A stretch of 64,000 nt of DNA, taken from Candidatus Gastranaerophilales bacterium (GTDB lineage Bacteria; Cyanobacteriota; Vampirovibrionia; Gastranaerophilales; Gastranaerophilaceae). Under the pieces are notes generated by a model. That model saw only the letters and a program-made list of their open reading frames with translations, ran no database searches and was not told the origin of the DNA. Of the stretch, positions 18,894 to 27,515 are shown one piece after another. The position numbers and the translations under genes are program-made. The stretch's first letter is position 1; every line of letters begins with the position of its first letter. Where the stretch lies: NCBI GenBank assembly GCA_944322675.1, contig CALUPO010000005.1:62001-126000 (forward strand). Reading direction: 5' to 3'.

Positions 18894-20451
18894 TTCTCCA
18901 CAACTCCTCTCTCATCTTATCTATCAACCTATCTTTCTTTTTTGCAAGGCTTGTTTCAATGTCTTTATATAGCTTTCTAAATTCAGCTTTTTGTGCTTTA
19001 TCAGTTGTCTTAAAATACTTATTGAGAATTGTTGTTAATTCTTCCTCATTCGGTCTTTTATGTATTGCTAAAAGTATCACTGATAATAACTTTGGAACTA
19101 ATCCATGAGTCTTTATACCTTTATATTTCTCAAGGTAAGTTTGTAGTTCAGTATAATAAGACTTTATTTCTAAGTCTTTTGAATAATTTAGACACGTTCT
19201 GAATAAATAGATTATAGGCTGCATTATAGATAATCCATAGGCATACATATTATTGAGATTTATATTGACCTCTGGGTTAGTATCTGAACTATATATTCTT
19301 CCCAAAGGATACTGTCCAGAAATAGTGAGTTCAAATAATGCTTTATTATCATTGTTTCCTCTCATAATTGTTAATAAAATATCTATATGTTTGTCGTTTT
19401 TAACTTCGCCGATTCTTTTATCAATGTATATTGCACCTTGATATTCCTGTTTATATGCTTCAGTTAAGAAATCTGAATTCTTTATTTTAAAGGTAATTTG
19501 TTGTCTTTCTTTTGTGCCAGAATCTGATAAATATTTGTTGTCTTTAGTCTTAAATCCTTTTAATTCCTCATAAAATTCTCCATAGCTTCTATTAAGTTCT
19601 AATTGTAAGAACATTTTCATGCCAGTAAAAACGGCTAGTGTTATTACCTTGTAGAACTTGATAAAATAAGCTTCTTCATCTTTTTGTGAAATATTACAAA
19701 TATGAGTAAATACAAGTAGCATATATAGTTCCCAATACATTCTTATATAGTCAAGAATAAAGATTTCTCTATCATCATGAGGATTGAAGTTAAAGTTATC
19801 AGGAGTTATACCAAAATGAATAGACCTAAAAGAATCAACATTAAAAGTAAAAATGATATTATCCAGTTTTGAATTGTTTTTATTCTTGGCTTGTGCTTTT
19901 TTAATGTAATAAGAAACAATGCTATTAATTGAACCATCTTTGTAGTAGTTGATGAAACTTGTTACCACATCTTCATCAAAGTAACTAAATGGTCTTTGGT
20001 TTAAGTCTTTTACAGTATTAATATATTTGTAAACAACACGTTTTAATTCATTAACATCTAAAGGTACTTTATGTTTACCTCTATATCTTAACTTATTAAT
20101 TAATGTTTGATATTCTATTTTAGCTTTCAGTATTTGTTTTATATTGTTATATCCAAATACAATAGATAATTCCCTGTATGCATGAGGAGGATTAATAAGA
20201 TTAATAATACATCTTTCTTCTTTATCTATTATTTTATTATTATCATGGTTTAAGTTATGTACATTAAGAAATATATTATTTGTTATAGGATGATTATTTA
20301 TTTCTGCATCTTCTAAATCTTCATCAGCTATATCTTCAAACTTAAATGAGTTCTCAAAGTCATCTTCAAGAAACACATATTGCATATATTCAAGACTTTT
20401 TAAGATATTATTAGCATTATTGCTATTTGAGCTAAGCTCTAGATTCTCCAT
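18883..20451 (-). CDS. large helical hypothetical protein, coupled to the Rep-like gene
   Basis: A 522-residue protein, acidic at the N-terminus and basic at the C-terminus (KAEFRKLYKDIETSLAKKKDRLIDKM). No signal peptide, membrane segment or known motif is seen. The frame is open from 20490, but GGAAGGGA lies about seven bases before the ATG at 20451, which I chose. It overlaps the Rep-like gene by 11 bases, so a role in replication or maintenance of the element is an inference from context. Confidence 0.55.
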   Translation of the reverse strand: MENLELSSNSNNANNILKSLEYMQYVFLEDDFENSFKFEDIADEDLEDAEINNHPITNNIFLNVHNLNHDNNKIIDKEERCIINLINPPHAYRELSIVFGYNNIKQILKAKIEYQTLINKLRYRGKHKVPLDVNELKRVVYKYINTVKDLNQRPFSYFDEDVVTSFINYYKDGSINSIVSYYIKKAQAKNKNNSKLDNIIFTFNVDSFRSIHFGITPDNFNFNPHDDREIFILDYIRMYWELYMLLVFTHICNISQKDEEAYFIKFYKVITLAVFTGMKMFLQLELNRSYGEFYEELKGFKTKDNKYLSDSGTKERQQITFKIKNSDFLTEAYKQEYQGAIYIDKRIGEVKNDKHIDILLTIMRGNNDNKALFELTISGQYPLGRIYSSDTNPEVNINLNNMYAYGLSIMQPIIYLFRTCLNYSKDLEIKSYYTELQTYLEKYKGIKTHGLVPKLLSVILLAIHKRPNEEELTTILNKYFKTTDKAQKAEFRKLYKDIETSLAKKKDRLIDKMREELWRIVW

Positions 20452-20502
20452 TATATAATTCCCTTCCGATTCTCTCATTCCCCTAATCAAAAAAGAGAAG
20501 GG

Positions 20503-20532
20503 AGGAGTGATGGAGAATCTTTCACCACTCCT
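20503..20532 (-). terminator. terminator within the replication-like module
   Basis: AGGAGTG/CACTCCT stem with a 16-base loop. Read leftward it is followed by CTTCTCTTTTTT, a good terminator form. It lies between the OB-like gene and the large helical gene, so the latter probably has its own promoter or depends on read-through. Confidence 0.65.
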
Positions 20533-20550
20533 TTCTTTAAAATATAATCA

Positions 20551-21009
20551 TCAGTAATTACAGTATTCTTCCATTTCTTCTTTAAATCGTCTTTCTCTGG
20601 CTGCCCTTTGTGCTTCCCAAAGTTCTTTCCACGTAGGTTCTGTGGAAGATGTCTTTTCTCCTTCTTGGAGAGGTCTATCTTCTCTAATTACTTCAATTTT
20701 CGTCATATACTTCAATGTGTAATCAGTAACTTTAGTTTTATAACCTTTTTTGTAAGAACCTACCCTAGCATTGAAGGTTATAACATCACCTTCTTTCAAA
20801 TCGAGATTTTTTAATTGTTGACCTACAGTTTTCCATAAATGGTCTGTTACTAATTCTTCATTATCATCTGCAAGCAAATATAAATCCTTTAAAAGGATAG
20901 TTCTTTCAGGAAAACCTTTATGGTCATTAGATTTAATACCCATTCTTCCAACAGTTGCTCTATATCTTTCTCTGGTTTTATTACCGATTTCTCTTACTTT
21001 AGTTCTCAT
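20551..21009 (-). CDS. hypothetical protein, possible OB-fold DNA-binding protein
   Basis: A 152-residue basic protein. The segment LKEGDVITFNARVGSYKKGY and the alternating strands around it look like an OB-fold barrel, and the C-terminal 30 residues are strongly charged. The frame begins at 21030, but GGAGG followed by TTATG favours the ATG at 21009 (five-base spacing). It overlaps the end of the upstream gene by 11 bases. A single-stranded-DNA-binding role next to a Rep-like gene would make sense, but this is an inference from strand pattern and position. Confidence 0.5.
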   Translation of the reverse strand: MRTKVREIGNKTRERYRATVGRMGIKSNDHKGFPERTILLKDLYLLADDNEELVTDHLWKTVGQQLKNLDLKEGDVITFNARVGSYKKGYKTKVTDYTLKYMTKIEVIREDRPLQEGEKTSSTEPTWKELWEAQRAARERRFKEEMEEYCNY

Positions 21010-21427
21010 CATAACCTCCACATTCTTCAATGTAGGTCATTAGTACAGGAATGATGTGCCCTAGAGCTGTAAAAACTATATCTGAGATTTGAACATCATA
21101 TTTTTTTGCGATAAAGTTTAGTAATTTCACAGTATCTAAAGGTAAATTTATAACCATATCAGATTTTGGTGAATTACTTATAGATAATGTATCTTTATCA
21201 AGATTTGAAGTATTGATAAAATCAGAAATTGAGTCTGCTATAAATTTATTTGTTTCGATGTATTCTTCTTTTTCATACTCATTCAATAAAATTACAAGCC
21301 AATTTGGAAGCGAAATTATAACATCTTGCGTTATTTTATCCCTCCAATTTTCACCATTATAAGAATTTGTCCTTGTTTCATTACTTGTTACTCTAATACT
21401 TGTAACAACTTTAGTTGATTCTGACAT
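20999..21427 (-). CDS. hypothetical protein of the replication-like module
   Basis: A 142-residue acidic protein, start supported by AGGAG five bases upstream. It contains two similar stretches (VIISLPNWLVILLNEYEK and MVINLPLDTVKLLNFIAKK), each a strand plus helix of ribbon-helix-helix type, so it may be a two-unit DNA-binding or partition-like protein. I do not recognise a family. First gene of the leftward set. Confidence 0.5.
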   Translation of the reverse strand: MSESTKVVTSIRVTSNETRTNSYNGENWRDKITQDVIISLPNWLVILLNEYEKEEYIETNKFIADSISDFINTSNLDKDTLSISNSPKSDMVINLPLDTVKLLNFIAKKYDVQISDIVFTALGHIIPVLMTYIEECGGYDEN

Positions 21428-21549
21428 TTGGTCTCCTTTCTGTAGGATTAACCTACCTCTTATCTTTAACTATAGGGGTTCTTGTCCCATATTTTGATTA
21501 TTTCAGTTTATTTGTTTTACCGAAACAAAAGGTGAACATATAAAGCAGA

Positions 21550-21572
21550 AAGCCCTCTCATAGAGAGGGCTT
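21550..21572 (-). terminator. strong rho-independent terminator
   Basis: A 10-bp perfect stem AAGCCCTCTC/GAGAGGGCTT with loop ATA, followed leftward by TTCTGCTTTA. It sits between the truncated serine recombinase (ending at 21646) and the promoter region of the replication-like genes. Confidence 0.75.
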
Positions 21573-21645
21573 AAGGGTTTTACCAATGGTAAATATTTGG
21601 TAATTCTGTAATCTAGTAAAATAGGAAAATAAAATATGAGAATAA

Positions 21646-22992
21646 TTAAGCAATGTTTTGCATAAAATCTTCTATATTACGCAATAAGTCGCATGATGTT
21701 TGTGTCATTGCTTCAAATATATCTATGCAAAAAGTTCTATCTTCAGATAATTCGAGGAGTTTTTTATTACGATTTAATCCTTTGGCGAATATGTCAAAGG
21801 GTTTTTTGTACTCATAGCTTAAGCTTTCGCCATCCATACATAAGTTCTGAAGTACATAATTTAGCAACTCTCTTTTTTCACTATTGTCTGCAACTTTGTA
21901 TAAATCCTCAACCTCATTACAAATTTTTAGGAATTTTGCACCCATTTCAATAAAGTTTATATTTGTTTTTTCATGGGCGGTTATAGCGTTTTGTATGGCG
22001 AATAAATCCTGTGTCCATTTATTATGTCTATCCAGCCAAAAATCTTCGGAAATTTTGCCGTCCAGCTTATCTAAATAGATTTTATCAATCCGCTCTCTTA
22101 ACTTTTGTTTCTGTGTATTTAAGCTATTTATTCTCTCTTTTGTGTATCTTTGTTCATCTTTGAAGCTTTCCGCTAAGACGCTTGAAATCCATTCTTTGTG
22201 TTCATCAGTAATTGTAATTCTTGAAAGAGCCTGTAATAGCTGTTTTTCAATAGTTTCTTCTTTTATATAAATATGTTGCTGCTCACATTCTCCCTTGCCG
22301 CCAGTGCAAGAATAGTAAATATATTTACCTTTTTTAATCTCTCCTGACAAGTTACAGCCGCATTTTGAACATTTTATCATGCCTGCGAATAAGAAATTTC
22401 TAGCTATCATGTGTTTAGGTTTATTATCCTTTCTGAAAGCGAGTTGTGTTAAGTCAAATAATTCTTTTGTAATCAATGCTTGGTGCTTACCTTCATAACA
22501 CTCCCCTTTGTATTGCACAACGCCATAATAAAAAGGATTTTTTAGTATATGCTCAATCTGTGTTTTATATGCTTTGGGAGTAGTGTCCTTATATATAAAG
22601 CCTTCATCATACAATCGGCTTGATAATTGTCTTAATGAAACATCACCTTTAGAATAGAGTTCAAAGGCTCTGACAACATAAGGTGCTGTCTTTTCATCTA
22701 TTACACTGTTTTTCTTATCCAGTTTCTTATAACCGTATGGAGGTTTGCCTGTAACATATCCTTCTTTTGCCTTTTGGGTTAAACCTTTTTTAACTTCTTC
22801 ACTTAAATTTTGAACATATTGCCTTGCCATTCCCACTTTTATAAGGTGCATAAATTTTTCGCTGGAGTGCGATTCTGGTGTTAAAATCGTTCCTTCTTTT
22901 ACAAAATGAAGGTTTAAAGGCATATTATCAAGCGTTATATAGTCGGGTAAATTCCTATACAAACGGTCGTTTTCATTGCTGATTATATACAC
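21646..22992 (-). pseudogene. large serine recombinase lacking its catalytic N-terminus
   Basis: Still 448 codons long. It starts inside the resolvase domain at DRLYRNLPDY, the equivalent of the DRLxRN segment, so roughly 60-75 N-terminal residues including the nucleophilic serine are missing. The recombinase domain (KPPYGYKKLDKK through NPFYYGVVQYKG), the zinc ribbon (CSKCGCNL ... CTGGKGEC) and a C-terminal coiled coil (LNTQKQKLRERIDKIY) are intact. A TGA lies directly before the first usable codon (GTG at 22992), and the DNA upstream shows no resolvase similarity in any frame. It is probably the former integrase of the island, cut by rearrangement. Confidence 0.85.
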
Positions 22993-23489
22993 TCAAGAGA
23001 AATCTTGATATTGTAACTGTTTTGCTCAATAGTGTCTATTAATACAAGCATGCCTGTTTATGTTTATTCAATAAAAGATGAATTTTTATACGTGACAAAT
23101 AGGACTTAAAAAATGCATTCGATGGCACATATCTTAGGTACTGTAAAAGATATGGAGAAATACAAGCAACAGTATCAAAGGCAAAAGAAAATTAAAAGCC
23201 GGCTTGTTAAACAAATTAAAAAGACATTCAATAAAGATAAACTTCAGGTTTTAGGAATTGAACCTAAGCCGATTTTAGAAATTGAAGAACAACCATAGCC
23301 AAAACGTGAACGCAAACAAACAACTCGTGAAATTCAAATTATGAAAAGTTGTTTATAACAAATGGAACAACAAATCCGCAGGCTAGAAAATGGCTTACTG
23401 ATTACATAAAAAGTGATGAATATATAATATATAGAGACGAAAACAATGAAAAAACATTTATTAATATAACAAAAAACATAAAGTGGTTA
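22993..23489. other. decayed coding relics beyond the recombinase breakpoint
   Basis: No intact gene. On the plus strand, 23113-23298 encodes 61 residues (MHSMAHILGTVKDMEKYKQQY...) and the same frame continues past a TAG and a TAA as PKRERKQTTREIQIMK and MEQQIRRLENGLL, suggesting an eroded Lys/Gln-rich coiled gene. Another short frame ending at about 23509 reads RKWLTDYIKSDEYIIYRDENN. Neither is recognised. The segment marks the junction of island and neighbouring DNA. Confidence 0.45.
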
Positions 23490-24146
23490 TCATTGGGAAT
23501 TTGTAAATGAATAATAATCAACTTTAAGTTTTAATGCTTCAACACAATTCTGATTATAGCTTAATGCTATATCAACCAAACTATTTACTTCTTCTTGAAA
23601 CAAATTTTCTGTTGCCTTTTTTGTTAAAATATAATCTGCAATCTTATCACCTGTAATAATTCTCCAATCAGAAATTGTTTCGTGTAATACTTCTTTTTCT
23701 TCTTCTGAGTTCAGGTCTTTTAACTTACAAAATTCAGAAAGAAATGTAAACTTATCTTCGAAAGAATTGTTTTCAACCCAATTCTTAACATCATATGCTT
23801 CATCAAGATACGAATCCATTACATTTATATAATAGTTTGATAAAACTTCTGTGTTAGGTTCAAATACCCTTAACTCAGGCAATTTACCATCTTTTTCAGC
23901 AATCATTAGTTTTTGAATAATTACAACATCTTCATTAATTTTTTGAAAATAATCAAGATGTTCAAAAATGATACTGAAAGCCAAAAGCCATAGAAGGTAA
24001 AGTCTCGCCCATCTCAAAATTTTCGATGATTTCTTCTGCGACAGAATTTTTAAAATTATCCATCAAATCATGTACACCAATTAGATCCATAATATCTAAC
24101 CCATTTTTTCCTCTAATTGTAGTGAATTTATATCAACATATTTCAT
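23490..24146 (-). pseudogene. hypothetical gene broken by two frameshifts
   Basis: The 23490-24017 frame contains a plausible protein (HLDYFQKINEDVVIIQKLMIAE... to the end), but its first residues (MRWARLYLLWLLAF) look like out-of-frame noise. A better N-terminus is read in another frame as MDLIGVHDLMDNF...FEMGETLPSMAFGF, and before that, in a third, as MKYVDINSLQLEEKMG from an ATG at 24146. Joining them requires one shift near 24100 and one near 23975. The product would be about 215 acidic residues with no family recognised. An alternative is a short real gene starting within 23490-24017. Confidence 0.45.
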
Positions 24147-24174
24147 AAAATATATAGTAACATAAAAAAATTAA

Positions 24175-25104
24175 TCAGTTACAATAGCCGTTTTTAACTT
24201 TACTATTCTTTTCACTATGAAGTGTTGATTGTAATTTCTCAAGAAACAATTTTGCCGAAGGAGAAAATACCTGATATTTTTTCCAGACAATATCAAGACT
24301 GGATTCAAGTTTAGGTTTTAGAGGTCTGAAACACAACAGGCTGTCATTTGAAGTATCTGCAAGTTTATCAAGCGTAATTGCACAGCCTACTCCTGCTTTT
24401 ACTAATATAGCAGCATTATACACAAGATTAAATGTTGCAATGGTTTTCAAGTCATCAAATTTACCTTGAAACCAGTCAATAAAATCATTTTGTGAAGATG
24501 TTTTCTTCATCGCCTGTCTTGAATTTATAAGCGGAATTCCGTATAAGTCTTCAAGTGTTACATATTTTTTCTTAGCAAGATGGCAGTCTTTACGCATTAC
24601 AACACCCCACACATCTTTTTCAGGCAGTGTAATATTATCATATTTTGAAAGATCTACGGGTTGAATTAATATACCGAAGTCCAATATTCCCTTATCAAGT
24701 TTTTCAATAACATCTTCGGAGTTTCCGGAGTAAATATGAAGTTTTATATCCGGATAATCATTATGAATTTCTTTTATGGTTTCAGCAATATATTTCATTG
24801 AATCGGTTTCACCACAACCTATATATATTTCCCCGCTAATCGTATCCCCTATAGATAAAAATTCTTCTTCGGTCTTTTCGACCATTTCTATAATTTCTTC
24901 AGCTCTTTTTTTTAAAACCATTCCCTCCGGAGTAAGAGAAACATTGTATCTTCCCCGAACCAAAAGTTTTTGTTTTAACTTTTTTTCTAATTCCTGTAAT
25001 TGTCTTGTAAGTGTCGGCTGCGTAAGATGCAAAGAGTTTGCTGCTGCTGTAATACTGCCTTCTCTTGCTACAGCTAGAAAATATTTTAATACTCTGATTT
25101 CCAT
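24175..25104 (-). CDS. LysR-family transcriptional regulator
   Basis: A 309-residue LysR-type regulator. The N-terminal winged helix-turn-helix is textbook (MEIRVLKYFLAVAREGSITAAA..., LTQPTLTRQLQELEKKL), followed by a periplasmic-binding-protein-like effector domain (SGEIYIGCGETDSM onward). The frame is open further upstream to 25263, but MEIRVLKYF at 25104 is the family start. It is divergent from the ferredoxin-nitroreductase and aldo-keto reductase genes 117 bases away and probably controls them in response to a small effector. Confidence 0.93.
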   Translation of the reverse strand: MEIRVLKYFLAVAREGSITAAANSLHLTQPTLTRQLQELEKKLKQKLLVRGRYNVSLTPEGMVLKKRAEEIIEMVEKTEEEFLSIGDTISGEIYIGCGETDSMKYIAETIKEIHNDYPDIKLHIYSGNSEDVIEKLDKGILDFGILIQPVDLSKYDNITLPEKDVWGVVMRKDCHLAKKKYVTLEDLYGIPLINSRQAMKKTSSQNDFIDWFQGKFDDLKTIATFNLVYNAAILVKAGVGCAITLDKLADTSNDSLLCFRPLKPKLESSLDIVWKKYQVFSPSAKLFLEKLQSTLHSEKNSKVKNGYCN

Positions 25105-25110
25105 ACATAA

Positions 25111-25139
25111 ATAATATCTTTCCCAGATATACAAGTCAA
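25111..25139 (-). promoter_or_regulatory. putative lysR promoter, possibly giving a leaderless mRNA
   Basis: Read on the minus strand: TTGACT (25134-25139), a 17-base spacer, then TATTAT (25111-25116). Transcription would begin about at the A of the lysR ATG (25104), and there is no obvious Shine-Dalgarno sequence before it. Confidence 0.45.
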
Positions 25140-25221
25140 GTATATCTATATATTTAATATAAGTATTTGCTATTTTTGAAAAATCGTGAATAATAGAAAT
25201 ATCGGAAACCAGAGGTTTAAT

Positions 25222-25977
25222 ATGGATAAGAAAATTGTTATAGATAAAGATAAATGTATTCATTGCGGCTTATGCTTAAAGGATTGTGTTGCAGGCTGTC
25301 TTGAATTTGATGATGAAAAATTTCCTAAATACAGAATAAACGGGAAAGAAGATTGTTTCGGCTGTCAGCATTGTTTGGCAATTTGTCCAATGGGAGCACT
25401 CACTTTCGGTGATAAAAATCCTGAAAATTCCGAACAGATAAACTATGGAAATAGCGATGATTTATTAAGTCTTATTAAATCAAGGCGTAGTATCAGATAT
25501 TACAAAAATGAAGATATTCCGCCGGAAAAAATTAGTAAGATAATAGAAATGCTGCCATTTGTTCCGACAGGCAGAAATGTTGATTGTCTGCATTTTTCTA
25601 TTGTAGAAACAAAAGAAAAAATGGATGAGATACGTTCTATAACAGATAAAAAAGGTTATGACAGCAATTTTATTTTTAGGAATGCAACGGGATTGATTGC
25701 CGTTTCTGTTGATAAATCAAAAGCCGCTCAAAGTTGTGATACAATCGATCCTGTTATTGCATTGAGTTATATTGATTTATATGCCCAAAGTCTTGGCATC
25801 GGGACTTTGTGGTGCGGGCTTGCATACGATGCGGCTTTAAACACACCGGAATTTTATTCAATGCTTAGAATACCGGAAGAATATACCCTAAATTTTGTAA
25901 TGCTGCTTGGCATTCCTGATGTAAAATACCAAAGAACAATTCAACCGGAACAATGCAGTGTCAGTATTATTAAGTAA
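25222..25977 (+). CDS. ferredoxin-nitroreductase fusion protein
   Basis: A 251-residue protein. Residues about 8-60 form a two-[4Fe-4S] ferredoxin (CIHCGLCLKDC and CFGCQHCLAICP), and the remainder is a flavin-dependent nitroreductase domain (SRRSIRYYKNEDIPPEKI...). In characterised relatives the clusters pass electrons to FMN for reduction of nitro or quinone compounds. The start is the ATG at 25222 with AGAGG upstream; the open frame reaches back to 25186. It overlaps the LysR control region and is followed 11 bases later by the aldo-keto reductase, so the two form an operon. Confidence 0.92.
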   Translation: MDKKIVIDKDKCIHCGLCLKDCVAGCLEFDDEKFPKYRINGKEDCFGCQHCLAICPMGALTFGDKNPENSEQINYGNSDDLLSLIKSRRSIRYYKNEDIPPEKISKIIEMLPFVPTGRNVDCLHFSIVETKEKMDEIRSITDKKGYDSNFIFRNATGLIAVSVDKSKAAQSCDTIDPVIALSYIDLYAQSLGIGTLWCGLAYDAALNTPEFYSMLRIPEEYTLNFVMLLGIPDVKYQRTIQPEQCSVSIIK

Positions 25978-25988
25978 GGATAGGTTTT

Positions 25989-26783
25989 ATGGATTTTGTT
26001 AAACTCAACAACAGAATAGAAATGCCGGTACTGGGACTTGGAACCTATATGCTGAAAGGGACACAGTGTGAAAGATGTGTATCTGAAGCTATAAATATTG
26101 GTTACACACTCTTTGATACGGCACAAATGTACGACAACGAAAAATATGTCGGCAATGCAATAAAGCATTATAATAGAAAAGATTTATTCCTTACAACAAA
26201 ACTTTACTCTCCAAGCACAAGTTATGAACGAGCAAAATCACATATAGAAAAATCCTTAAATAACCTGCAAACAGATTATATTGATTTACTGCTCATCCAT
26301 GAACCCTACAGCCAAAGCCTTGAAATGTACAAAGCAATGACAGAAGGCGTCAATGAAGGCAAGATTCGTGCTATTGGGATTTCAAATTTTAATAAAAATC
26401 AGTACCTGAATTTCATCAAATCCTGTAGCATTATACCTGCCATTAATCAGGTTGAGTGTCATATATTTTACCGTCAGGAAGGCTTACAAAAACTGCTTGA
26501 CGAAAACGGAACTCATATGCAGGCGTGGAGTCCCTTTGCCTGTGCAAAAAATAATTTCTTTAACAATCCTCTATTGAAAGAAATAGGAGAAAAATATGGT
26601 AAAACAACGGGACAAGTTGGATTAAAATATCTGGTACAAACAGGAGTTTCAGTAATTCCTAAAAGTTCCAAAACAGAGAGATTAAAAGAAAACATTAATA
26701 TTTTTGATTTTAATCTTACAAATGAAGATATAGAAAAAATTAAGTTACTGGATAATGGTAAAACTCTTTTCGGCTGGTATTAA
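25989..26783 (+). CDS. aldo/keto reductase
   Basis: A 264-residue (alpha/beta)8-barrel NADPH-dependent reductase of the AKR5 type (2,5-diketo-gluconate/prostaglandin reductase-like). The catalytic tetrad is visible: Asp43 and Tyr48 in FDTAQMYDNE, Lys71 in TTKLYSP and His104 in LLIHEPY. The C-terminal IPKSSKTERLKEN motif binds the cofactor phosphate. It reduces aldehydes or ketones; substrate unknown. It lies directly after the ferredoxin-nitroreductase gene. Confidence 0.93.
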   Translation: MDFVKLNNRIEMPVLGLGTYMLKGTQCERCVSEAINIGYTLFDTAQMYDNEKYVGNAIKHYNRKDLFLTTKLYSPSTSYERAKSHIEKSLNNLQTDYIDLLLIHEPYSQSLEMYKAMTEGVNEGKIRAIGISNFNKNQYLNFIKSCSIIPAINQVECHIFYRQEGLQKLLDENGTHMQAWSPFACAKNNFFNNPLLKEIGEKYGKTTGQVGLKYLVQTGVSVIPKSSKTERLKENINIFDFNLTNEDIEKIKLLDNGKTLFGWY

Positions 26784-26867
26784 AAATATTCGCAATTATC
26801 TCTTAACATACAGAAAGTTATTCTAAAAGTAAGTCCGACAAAATCTTTAAGCCATTTTGTATTTCAC

Positions 26868-26926
26868 TGTCATTTTGAACTTGTTTCAGAATCCCTTTAA
26901 GCTCCTGAAATAAATTCAGGATGACA
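26868..26926. repeat. dispersed palindromic repeat (REP-like)
   Basis: A 59-base imperfect inverted repeat. The arms begin TGTCATTTTGAACTTG and end AAATTCAGGATGACA and match at 18 of 22 positions. The TGTCAT-TGAA...TTCAGGATGACA form is a widespread intergenic palindrome type in bacteria. It lies downstream of the aldo-keto reductase gene and could act as a transcript 3' hairpin. Confidence 0.6.
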
Positions 26927-27054
26927 AAATAGCTTAAATATAAAAATCGGATTATATAATTGTCATGTATATTAAGGGATAATTAAATAAAATTTTTCTA
27001 AATAGAAAAATCAAAATATAAAAACGCAGATGATATAGTTATTGAAAATACCCC

Positions 27055-27083
27055 TTGATATATTGGCATATTAGTACTATTAT
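27055..27083 (+). promoter_or_regulatory. promoter of the Rrf2-hcp-cupin operon
   Basis: TTGATA (27055-27060), 17-base spacer, TATTAT (27078-27083), 24 bases before the regulator's ATG. It is overlapped by the palindromic operator described next. Confidence 0.72.
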
Positions 27084-27091
27084 ACCAATAT
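27060..27091 (+). promoter_or_regulatory. 32-bp near-palindromic operator, probably for the Rrf2 regulator
   Basis: The two 16-base halves match at 14 positions when one is reverse-complemented; the outer ATATTGG/CCAATAT arms are perfect. It covers the spacer and -10 box of the promoter, so binding would block RNA polymerase. Autoregulation by the adjacent Rrf2 protein is the natural reading. Confidence 0.65.
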
Positions 27092-27106
27092 AAAAAGAGG
27101 ATATTT

Positions 27107-27502
27107 ATGATCGAATTATCGGAAGCAACTGCAATCGCCATACATGCAATGATTTATATAGCTAACAGAAAAGATGAGATTATTTCATTAAAGGAAATAT
27201 CCGAGCATTTTGATATTTCTCCAAATCATTTATCAAAAGTTCTACAAAGACTAGTTAAAGCGGGATATTTAATATCGGTTAAAGGCCCAAAAGGTGGATT
27301 TCAAATTTGTTCGGGAAAAGAAGAGGCAGCATTAATAGATATTTACGAAGTCATAGAAGGGAAATTTATCCCTAAAAATTGTTTATTTGCCTCTAAAAAA
27401 ATCAACAGCTGCTGCTGTATTATGAAACCATTATTAACATCAATTAATAACACTTTTGTTGACTTCATGTCAAATCACAAGATAAATAACGTAAAATTAT
27501 AA
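27107..27502 (+). CDS. Rrf2-family iron-sulfur or redox-sensing regulator
   Basis: A 131-residue Rrf2 protein: N-terminal winged helix (AIAIHAMIYIANRKDEIISL..., ISPNHLSKVLQRLVKAGYL, VKGPKGGF) and a C-terminal region with Cys in PKNCLF and INSCCCIM that can ligate a [2Fe-2S] cluster, as in NsrR/IscR. The regulator of a neighbouring hcp gene in this family usually senses nitric oxide. It is first in an operon with hcp 13 bases downstream, so an NsrR-like NO response is likely but inferred. Confidence 0.88.
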   Translation: MIELSEATAIAIHAMIYIANRKDEIISLKEISEHFDISPNHLSKVLQRLVKAGYLISVKGPKGGFQICSGKEEAALIDIYEVIEGKFIPKNCLFASKKINSCCCIMKPLLTSINNTFVDFMSNHKINNVKL

Positions 27503-27515
27503 AGGAGTATTAATT

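Noticed and set aside
23113-23298. The 61-residue frame at 23113 as an intact gene
   Set aside because: The frame continues past two stops with similar composition, there is no clear ribosome site, and it lies at a rearrangement border; best read as a relic.
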